A model generated the notes under the pieces. The model was not told the origin of the DNA, made no database searches, and saw only the letters and a list, made by a program, of their open reading frames with translations. 12,696 bases of DNA, from the NCBI GenBank assembly GCA_045577755.1, contig JAZNJA010000241.1, forward strand, positions 1 through 12,696. The letters run 5' to 3'. Shown here one piece after another: positions 6,252-11,527 of this stretch; position 1 is the stretch's first letter; every line of letters begins with the position of its first letter. The position numbers and the translations under genes were made by a program. The stretch is from CAMEON01 sp045577755. Lineage in GTDB: Bacteria; Bacillota; Clostridia; Oscillospirales; CAG-272.

Positions 6252-7044
6252 GAAAAGAACATTACTGAACATTGATCCTTTGGAGTTTCCCGCCGAGTAC
6301 CGTCCACTGCTTTCGGGGGCGGCGGTCTACGACAGCTCCTGCTCCCCCCAGGCACGGGTGTACTACGTCGACCGCGACGGGGGGTACTATCTGAAGACCC
6401 AGCCCGTTTCGGCGGGGTCTCTGCGGCCGGAAGCTGAGAAAGGCCGCTTCTTCCATGAGAAGGGGTTGGGTGCGGAGGTGCTTTCCTATACCACCGTGGG
6501 GGAGGCCGATTGGCTTCTGACCCGCCGTGTGGCGGGGGAGGACTGCACTCATGCCGCGTATCTGTCCCAGCCCGAGCGGCTGGTGGATCTGTGGGCGGAG
6601 ATTTTGCGCCGACTTCACGATCTGCCCGTGGATGGCTGTCCCGCGCCCGACTATCTGGGCAAATATCTGGCCTTGGCAGAGAGCAATTACCGCACGGGCA
6701 ACTACGACAAGAGCCAATTCCCCGACAGCTTCGGGTATGCCTCGGCCGAGGAGGCGTGGGCGGTTCTCTCCGAGGGCAAACACCTTTTGAAGGCCGACAC
6801 CCTCATCCACGGGGACTACTGTCTCCCCAACGTCCTTTTGGACGGGTGGAAGTTCTCGGGTTTCATCGACCTGGGGAACAGCGGTGTGGCGGATCGGCAC
6901 ATCGATCTGTTCTGGGGGGCTTGGACGCTGGGGTTCAATCTGCACACCGATATGTACCGCGGGCGGTTCTTCGATGCCTACGGGCGGGATCGGGTGGATG
7001 AGGACTTGATCCGCTTGGTGGCGGCGGCGGAGGTGTTTGGGTAA
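6250..7044 (+). CDS. APH(3')-like aminoglycoside/small-molecule phosphotransferase
   Basis: A 264-residue kinase-fold protein, the same length as classic APH(3') enzymes, which phosphorylate the 3'-hydroxyl of aminoglycosides with ATP. Visible motifs are YDSSCSPQARVYY near the N-terminus (27-39), the ATP-binding lysine K49 in YYLK, the catalytic loop HGDYCLPNVLLD (187-198) with D189 and N194, and the metal-binding loop IDLGNSGVADRHIDL with D207. Their spacing is nearly that of APH(3')-IIIa. The ATG at 6250 is kept because the N-terminal block begins there and agrees with relatives. No ribosome binding site precedes it, because the heptamer array fills that space. Related chromosomal genes are frequent in gut Clostridia and need not give resistance, so the true substrate may be another aminosugar. 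No mobile element or resistance cassette surrounds it. The stop codon overlaps the next repeat array. Confidence 0.85.
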   Translation: MKRTLLNIDPLEFPAEYRPLLSGAAVYDSSCSPQARVYYVDRDGGYYLKTQPVSAGSLRPEAEKGRFFHEKGLGAEVLSYTTVGEADWLLTRRVAGEDCTHAAYLSQPERLVDLWAEILRRLHDLPVDGCPAPDYLGKYLALAESNYRTGNYDKSQFPDSFGYASAEEAWAVLSEGKHLLKADTLIHGDYCLPNVLLDGWKFSGFIDLGNSGVADRHIDLFWGAWTLGFNLHTDMYRGRFFDAYGRDRVDEDLIRLVAAAEVFG

Positions 7045-7074
7045 ATGCAAAATGCGAAATGCAAAATGTAAAAT
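7043..7074 (+). repeat. AAATGCA heptamer array, about 4.5 copies
   Basis: Four heptamers lie in perfect register: AAATGCA (7043-7049), AAATGCG (7050-7056), AAATGCA (7057-7063) and AAATGTA (7064-7070), then AAAT. The first unit overlaps the TAA stop of the kinase gene (7042-7044). Confidence 0.85.
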
Positions 7075-7110
7075 CAAGAACGGGAATCGTGATTTGACAG
7101 GGGGTTTGCT

Positions 7111-7602
7111 ATGAACACGAAAAAGAAGATCGCCGCCCCCGTGATGCTGGTAGCCTGCTTGATCGGCGTTGGGATCATGGCGGTGTGTTGTATCGGAACG
7201 GTCTGTTGGGGGCTGGATGCTCTTGCAGGCGCAGAGACTGAAAGCACCGCGGGAACCTATTTTGGCATGGCCGCCGTGAGCGGTGGATTCTCCCTGTTCT
7301 TTGTGTGGGGGATGAATTCCATCTGCTGTCTCGTTTGGGTGGAGGACGGGATCCTGCACCGTCGGGGGCTTCTGTTAGGGCATCGACGCTCCTGCGCCGT
7401 AAACGATATTCACAGACTGGAGTCGGTGTCCACGCCTCGCGGAGGATCATGGATCTACATCGTAGACAGCGCGCCCGGGTGCTATGAAAACGGTCTGAAA
7501 AGCAGTTACATCTGCCTGGCCGACACCCCCGCCAACCGTGAGTTCATCGCGTCCTTTTGCGGGCGGGTGGTACGGACGTATAAGCATAGGTACACGCCAT
7601 GA
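7111..7602 (+). CDS. Small two-helix membrane protein, possible PH-like C-terminal domain
   Basis: I do not recognise a specific family for this 163-residue protein. Residues 8-34 and about 50-77 are hydrophobic and form a membrane hairpin, and the N-terminal KKK suggests the N-terminus is inside. The remainder (78-163) is soluble and alternates beta-type segments: DGILHRRGLLLGHRRSCAVNDIHRLESV, then SWIYIVDS and SSYICLADTPANREFIASF. The order of a transmembrane hairpin followed by a small beta-rich domain resembles bacterial PH-like (YdbS/bPH2-type) membrane proteins, but this is only a fold-level impression. AGGGGG at 7099-7104 serves as the ribosome binding site, 6 bases before the ATG. The stop overlaps the next start by 4 bases, so the two proteins are probably made together and may interact. 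Confidence 0.75.
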   Translation: MNTKKKIAAPVMLVACLIGVGIMAVCCIGTVCWGLDALAGAETESTAGTYFGMAAVSGGFSLFFVWGMNSICCLVWVEDGILHRRGLLLGHRRSCAVNDIHRLESVSTPRGGSWIYIVDSAPGCYENGLKSSYICLADTPANREFIASFCGRVVRTYKHRYTP

Positions 7603-8180
7603 AAAAGAAAAAAACATACATTCCCCTCCCCGAGGGGTGCGAGGCCTTTCGCGGGTCGGGGATAGTCGGGTTGACGGCGGCTTGTCTGGATGCTACCTTG
7701 CTCCTGACCGCGCTGTTTCTTCCCGTTCTCCTGTGCCTTGCCTTACAGGAGCAGAACGCCCGCCACTTTCTGCTGATCCTGCTCCCGATCCCCCTTCTGA
7801 TCTGTGTTTATATTCCGGTTGGTTGCATCGTCCTGCTGCTCTCCCGCCTGTTCGGCAGGCCCCGCGTGGGGATTCTGGACAGACGGATCTACATGACGAA
7901 CTCACGACGCTCCATCCCTATGGCAGAAATTCGCTCCATGGAGCTGTTTCTCGGAAGCTACAGCCACAGGCGCACAGCTCAGCCCACGCACCTGACCGTT
8001 ACACTTCCCCACGACGAGACCCTCGTGATCTCCCATCCTTCCCCTCGTCTTCTCCGTACCTTACGCAGATCTCTTTCCGACGTACAATTTACCGTGAATT
8101 GGAAGTACCGCGTATGGATTAACGGCGGTATCGGACTGATCGGAGGCGTGATCTTGGGGATTGTGATCCTATTCCTGTGA
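7599..8180 (+). CDS. Small membrane protein, partner/paralogue of the preceding gene
   Basis: A 193-residue protein of unrecognised family, coupled by an ATGA overlap to the gene before it. Hydrophobic stretches at about 21-50 and 56-85 form a hairpin. A soluble beta-rich part follows (about 88-165), with GILDRRIYMTNSRRSIPMAE and THLTVTLPHDETLVISH. A third membrane segment at about 172-193 ends the protein. The plan matches the upstream protein (helix hairpin, then a domain opening with 'G-I-L-x-R-R'), with an added C-terminal anchor, so the two may be diverged duplicates and may form a heteromer. No Shine-Dalgarno sequence of note precedes the ATG, and expression probably depends on translational coupling. 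No catalytic motif is visible. Confidence 0.75.
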   Translation: MKKKKTYIPLPEGCEAFRGSGIVGLTAACLDATLLLTALFLPVLLCLALQEQNARHFLLILLPIPLLICVYIPVGCIVLLLSRLFGRPRVGILDRRIYMTNSRRSIPMAEIRSMELFLGSYSHRRTAQPTHLTVTLPHDETLVISHPSPRLLRTLRRSLSDVQFTVNWKYRVWINGGIGLIGGVILGIVILFL

Positions 8181-8202
8181 AAATTCCCCGTAAGGAGTCC
8201 CT

Positions 8203-9156
8203 ATGATCAACTGGAAACAAATCACCCTCACCACCCCCCGCCTCATCCTGCGCCCGTGGGTGGAATCCGATGCCGAAGCCCTGTACCGCTTCGCCCGCGA
8301 CCCTTTAGTGGGTCCCCCTGCGGGCTGGCCTCCTCACACGTCGGTGGAGAACAGCCGCGAGATCATCCGCGGGGTGCTGTCGGCGCGGGAGACCTATGCC
8401 ATGGTACTGCGCTACGACACGACCGACTCGGTGAGCGGGGCGTTCATCTCCGCGGGGACCCCCGTGGGGAGCGTGGGCATCATGTTCAAGGGCTGCGGCT
8501 CCTATCCACATATGACCAACACCGAGGCCGAGATCGGCTACTGGGTGGCCCTCCCTCTGTGGGGGCGGGGGCTGGTCCCCGAGGCGGTGAAGGCCCTGCA
8601 GGCGCGGTGCTTTGGGGACTTGAAGTTGGACGGGCTGTGGTGCGGGTACTACGAGGGGAACGAAAAATCCCGTCGTGTACAGGAGAAATGCGGGTTTGTT
8701 CCCCGATGCGACATGGTGATCCCGCCCCATCCCCTCAACGGCGCAACCAAGGAGTTTTTCACCTATCTGTCCCGCGAGGACTGGGAGACAGGGTTGGAGC
8801 CTGTGACCCATGAGATGAGCCTGCGGGAGGGACCCTTTCGCGCGGTGGCCTCGGGGCGCAAGGTGATCGAGATGCGGTTATTCGACCCCAAGCGGCAGGT
8901 GTTACGGGCGGGGGACGAGATCAAATTCTCCCTTGTGGGGGGCGGTGAGAGCGTGACCGCACTTGTGGCGGGGATTCATTACTTCCCTTCCTTTACGGCG
9001 TTGTACGAGGCCATGATCCCCCGTGTGGGGGCGGTGGGCCTTGGGTATAGCGAGGGGGAGGTGCCGCACCCCGACGATATGCTGGAGTACTATTCCGAGG
9101 ATGCCATTACCCGCTTCGGGGTGGTGGGGATTGAGATTGAAATTCACAATTCGTAA
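8203..9156 (+). CDS. GNAT acetyltransferase fused to an ASCH domain
   Basis: A 317-residue cytoplasmic fusion. Residues about 8-190 are a RimJ/RimL-type GNAT N-acetyltransferase: it opens LTTPRLILRPWVESDAEALY, and EAEIGYWVALPLWGRGLV (108-125) holds the acetyl-CoA pyrophosphate loop W-G-R-G-L-V. The EGNEKSRRVQEKCGF block is the usual end of the fold. Residues 203-316 are an ASCH domain: HEMSLREGPFRAVASGRKVIE (starting H203), MRLFDPKRQ, AGDEIKF (236-242) and a C-terminal RFGVVGIEIEI. ASCH domains have a PUA-like fold and are thought to bind RNA or nucleotides. The fusion could acetylate a nucleic acid-associated substrate, or the two activities may simply share a chain. AAGGAG (8192-8197) lies 5 bases before the ATG, and the gene follows the membrane pair by 22 bases, probably in one transcript. 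The last three residues and the stop are supplied by a heptamer repeat. Confidence 0.87.
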   Translation: MINWKQITLTTPRLILRPWVESDAEALYRFARDPLVGPPAGWPPHTSVENSREIIRGVLSARETYAMVLRYDTTDSVSGAFISAGTPVGSVGIMFKGCGSYPHMTNTEAEIGYWVALPLWGRGLVPEAVKALQARCFGDLKLDGLWCGYYEGNEKSRRVQEKCGFVPRCDMVIPPHPLNGATKEFFTYLSREDWETGLEPVTHEMSLREGPFRAVASGRKVIEMRLFDPKRQVLRAGDEIKFSLVGGGESVTALVAGIHYFPSFTALYEAMIPRVGAVGLGYSEGEVPHPDDMLEYYSEDAITRFGVVGIEIEIHNS

Positions 9157-9172
9157 TGCGTAATTCGTAATT
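9148..9172 (+). repeat. AATTCGT heptamer array, about 3.5 copies
   Basis: AATTCGT (9148-9154), AATGCGT (9155-9161), AATTCGT (9162-9168) and AATT are in register. The array begins inside the GNAT-ASCH gene and provides its final Asn, Ser and TAA codons. Confidence 0.85.
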
Positions 9173-9204
9173 GGAGTGCGGAGAGCATTGAGGGTTGGGG
9201 CAAC

Positions 9205-9220
9205 AAATTGCAGTTTATCG
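9205..9220 (-). repeat. Half copy of the palindrome found at the window start
   Basis: AAATTGCAGTTTATCG is the exact reverse complement of bases 14-29, a 16-base match. The partner arm is missing here; the next bases are unrelated, and the cloverleaf-like repeat follows within 15 bases. It has lost any terminator ability. Confidence 0.7.
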
Positions 9221-9234
9221 GTGTCTATTAAAGG

Positions 9235-9331
9235 GTCATCCTGAGCGGAGCCGCTTGCGGCGAAGTCGAAGGATCTCCTTTGCCGACAAGAGATCCTTCG
9301 ACTCCGGGCTTCGCCCTCCGCTCAGGATGAC
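9235..9331. repeat. 97-base cloverleaf-like inverted repeat
   Basis: A perfect 16-bp basal stem (GTCATCCTGAGCGGAG at 9235-9250 with its complement at 9316-9331) and a perfect 14-bp apical stem (AGTCGAAGGATCTC at 9264-9277 with 9290-9303) enclose a 12-base loop. Between the two stems each strand carries its own small hairpin: CCGC-TT-GCGG at 9251-9260, and GGGC-TTC-GCCC at 9306-9316, whose last C also begins the basal stem. This makes a four-way junction. The basal sequence belongs to a 'CATCCTGAGCG...' repeat type seen often in bacterial intergenic DNA. No T-tract follows, so a terminator is unlikely. Reading it as coding would add a spurious N-terminal extension to the next gene. Confidence 0.85.
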
Positions 9332-9352
9332 AGCCCCCAAAAAACAGTTCGA

Positions 9353-9376
9353 CAAACCCAAATTTGAAGACTTCAA
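9353..9376 (+). repeat. Third copy of the leader repeat, ending in a 6-bp palindrome
   Basis: CAAACCCAAATTTGAA (9353-9368) matches 5382-5397 exactly and lies 45 bases before the PP-loop gene. Overlapping it, TTGAAG-A-CTTCAA (9364-9376) is a perfect palindrome that could serve as an operator. No promoter is obvious beside it. Confidence 0.5.
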
Positions 9377-9413
9377 TATCACAAAACCCATTCATTCCCC
9401 AAGGAGGCCCCCC

Positions 9414-10802
9414 ATGTATCATCTCCAAAGCCGTTGGCGGCTTGAAGGCCGCGTGTTGCGGTATTACGGATTACGCAATAAGCCCAATATGCTTCGGAAT
9501 ACGGTACGGCTGTCCCGCAAGCAAAAGAGCGTCCTGGAAAGACTGCCCTGCGAGCTGACGGACAGGGAAAAAAGGCTTTTGTGCGGTCTGATCGGTGTGC
9601 AAGTGGTCACCGCCGAGGAAAAGCGCAGGATCCCCGCGTCCTTCGCGGAGGCGCGGTTCTGCCGCGACTGCATCTCCAACGATTTCATGATCCCCGGCCT
9701 GGAATTCGACGGGGACGGGCTATGCCCCGTCTGCCAATCGGCGGAGGATACCAAGGACCTACGCAGTATCCTGCCCGTGATGAATACCTTCCCCCGCTCG
9801 AAGCGCTCCCGCTTTGACGTGGCGGTCTTCTATACGGGGGGCAAGGATTCCACCTACGTGCTGTACTACCTCTCCAAGGTCCTGGGGCTTCGGGTGCTGG
9901 CGCTGACGTGGGAGATCCCTTTCATGTCCGACTGCGCGAGGCAGAGCATGGAGAACGCCAAGGAACGGCTGGATTCGGTGGAGTTCATCACCCGCAGAGT
10001 CGCGGGGGAGGATCTGCGGCGGATCTATACCAAGCTGTACGCCCTGAGCGGCAACACCTGCGCCTGTCCTTCCCTGGCTTACTTACTGTTCTATCCCGAG
10101 CTGGTGGCCAATCGGGTCCCCTATTTTGTGGCGGGCAACGAGCCTGCCCAGATGCTGGGGCTGTACTTCAACCGCATGGCCCCCGCCATCGCCTATCGGT
10201 TCCCCGAGAGCAAGGGGCTGAACGCCCTTGTGAACCTCGGGCGGATCCTCTCCCTCCGTCCCCCGCTGAGAAAGGGGCAGTTCCATACCCTCGCCACCAT
10301 GAAGCAGCTGGCCTATGGGGACAGCAAGCTCAAGAATATGGCGGGGTATTCCAACGAGCTGGTGTCCAACGTCTGCACCGCCATCCGGGAGGTCCCCCAC
10401 ATTGCCGACGCCCTGAAGCGGGCGATCCGCTCCTCCTCCCGCACGGGCAACATCCCCGCCTTCGTTCATCTGGATCTGAATGAGATCTGCGGCGGGGTGT
10501 ATGAGTGGAAGGCGATCAAGGAGACCATCATCCGTGAGTGCGGATGGGTCCCGCCCATTGAGACCGACAAGGGGCTCCACACCAGCTGCCGCATCGAGAA
10601 GTGCAAGGAGCACGTCCAATTCGCGCGGTTCTACCGCATGGAGAGCGCCATGATCCCCTTCAGCGCCCTGGAGCTGGCCATCGCCAGCCGCGACCGTAAC
10701 CAGACCCGCGAAGAGGCGCTGGCCGAGCTGAACAACTCCCTGGGCTTTTCCCTGGAGGAGATCCCCGAATGTACCATTATGAAGGAGTATCTGCGCCTAT
10801 GA
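9414..10802 (+). CDS. Zinc-ribbon PP-loop (adenine nucleotide alpha-hydrolase) ATP pyrophosphatase, WbpG-like
   Basis: A 462-residue cytoplasmic enzyme of the N-type ATP pyrophosphatase superfamily, which activates a carbonyl or similar group by adenylation for attack by nitrogen or sulfur. A zinc ribbon lies at C83, C86, C104 and C107 (FCRDC... CPVC). The PP-loop YTGGKDS is at 140-146, with Thr in place of the usual first Ser. NTCACPSLAYLLF has C216 and C218, and FVAGNEPAQM (238-247) matches the 'G-E-N' position of WbpG-type N-acetyl sugar amidotransferases. C392 and C397 (SCRIEKCKE) are further possible metal ligands. The first 80 residues are a charged helical region I do not recognise. 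The ATG at 9414 is chosen for AAGGAGG at 9401-9407; upstream in-frame sequence is repeat DNA. The glutaminase and cyclase partners (HisH/HisF type) of true WbpG enzymes are absent. Instead it overlaps a flavodoxin-ferredoxin gene, which favours sulfur transfer or another redox-dependent reaction. The substrate is unknown. Confidence 0.82.
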   Translation: MYHLQSRWRLEGRVLRYYGLRNKPNMLRNTVRLSRKQKSVLERLPCELTDREKRLLCGLIGVQVVTAEEKRRIPASFAEARFCRDCISNDFMIPGLEFDGDGLCPVCQSAEDTKDLRSILPVMNTFPRSKRSRFDVAVFYTGGKDSTYVLYYLSKVLGLRVLALTWEIPFMSDCARQSMENAKERLDSVEFITRRVAGEDLRRIYTKLYALSGNTCACPSLAYLLFYPELVANRVPYFVAGNEPAQMLGLYFNRMAPAIAYRFPESKGLNALVNLGRILSLRPPLRKGQFHTLATMKQLAYGDSKLKNMAGYSNELVSNVCTAIREVPHIADALKRAIRSSSRTGNIPAFVHLDLNEICGGVYEWKAIKETIIRECGWVPPIETDKGLHTSCRIEKCKEHVQFARFYRMESAMIPFSALELAIASRDRNQTREEALAELNNSLGFSLEEIPECTIMKEYLRL

Positions 10803-11485
10803 ACGCCGTCGTGTACTACTCAAACACGGGGCAAAGCCGCGCCGTGGCGGAGTATTTGGCCGAACGGCTGGGCTATCCTGCTGTGGATATGGAGACCTGC
10901 GGGGAGACCCGCTTTGGGTGCCTTTTGCTGGTCTTTCCCGTGTACTGTCAGAATATCCCCGAGGCAGTGTGCGGCTTTCTGGAAACCGTCTCGGCGGACT
11001 GTCTGATCCCCGTCGCGACCTTTGGGAAAATGAGCTGTGGGAACGTCCTGTGGGAGATCCAACGGAGATACCCCCAACACACCGTGATAGCGGGTGCCTA
11101 CGTTCCCACCAAGCATTCCTATCTCCCCGACGATGCTCCCTTTGCCGACTATCCCTTGCTCGATCCCCTGCTGGACAAGGTGAAGGATCCCTCTCCCATT
11201 CGTTTTCCCAAGCTCCGCAAAGATCTCTTTGCCGACGCCCTACCCGCGCTGAGGAGCCGCCTCGGCGTGAGGCTCTACAGGACCGAGGCCTGCGACGGTT
11301 GCGGGCTGTGTACGGTCCGTTGCCCTCGGTCCGCCATCCAAGGGGGGATCCCGAACGGGAACTGCATACGCTGTCTGCGCTGTGTGCGGGAATGCCCCCG
11401 GGAGGCCTTGCGGGTAAAGCTTCGCCTTCCTCTTCGCCTGTATCTGCGAAAGAAACGGATGACCGAGACCGTCGTTTACGTCTGA
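10799..11485 (+). CDS. EFR1-type flavodoxin-2[4Fe-4S] ferredoxin fusion
   Basis: A 228-residue electron carrier. The N-terminal flavodoxin-like domain (about 1-150) opens NAVVYYSNTGQSRAVAEYLA, whose SNTGQSR is the FMN phosphate loop, followed by LLLVFPVYCQNIPEAV. The C-terminal part holds two 4Fe-4S clusters: C165, C168, C171, C175 (CDGCGLCTVRCP) and C189, C192, C195, C199 (CIRCLRCVRECP), with the usual pairing of each fourth Cys to the other cluster. The combination fits the EFR1 family common in Clostridia. The ATG at 10799 lies in the stop codon of the PP-loop gene, with AAGGAG at 10782-10787; a longer in-frame start at 10769 would lie within the upstream gene and lacks homology. Coupling suggests that it donates electrons to the PP-loop enzyme or to a step in the same pathway. 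No membrane segment is visible. Confidence 0.88.
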   Translation: MNAVVYYSNTGQSRAVAEYLAERLGYPAVDMETCGETRFGCLLLVFPVYCQNIPEAVCGFLETVSADCLIPVATFGKMSCGNVLWEIQRRYPQHTVIAGAYVPTKHSYLPDDAPFADYPLLDPLLDKVKDPSPIRFPKLRKDLFADALPALRSRLGVRLYRTEACDGCGLCTVRCPRSAIQGGIPNGNCIRCLRCVRECPREALRVKLRLPLRLYLRKKRMTETVVYV

Positions 11486-11527
11486 TACCGTACGAACCAT
11501 CACATTCCATAGAAACGAGAACCATCC

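Noticed and set aside
5172..6272. A long open frame on the - strand across the palindromic element and phosphodiesterase gene
   Set aside because: Part of it translates the repeat arms and the rest mirrors the phosphodiesterase gene; no domain is recognisable.
6201..9172. CRISPR array
   Set aside because: The heptamers are too short and contiguous, with no spacers and no cas genes in the window.
9235..9331. tRNA gene or rho-independent terminator at the cloverleaf-like fold
   Set aside because: The arms are too long and lack tRNA landmarks (T-loop TTC sequence in place, CCA-end geometry), and no T-tract follows either strand.
9195..9413. A 73-codon N-terminal extension of the PP-loop protein
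   Set aside because: It is a translation of the cloverleaf and leader repeats, has no ribosome binding site, and the ATG at 9414 has an excellent AAGGAGG.
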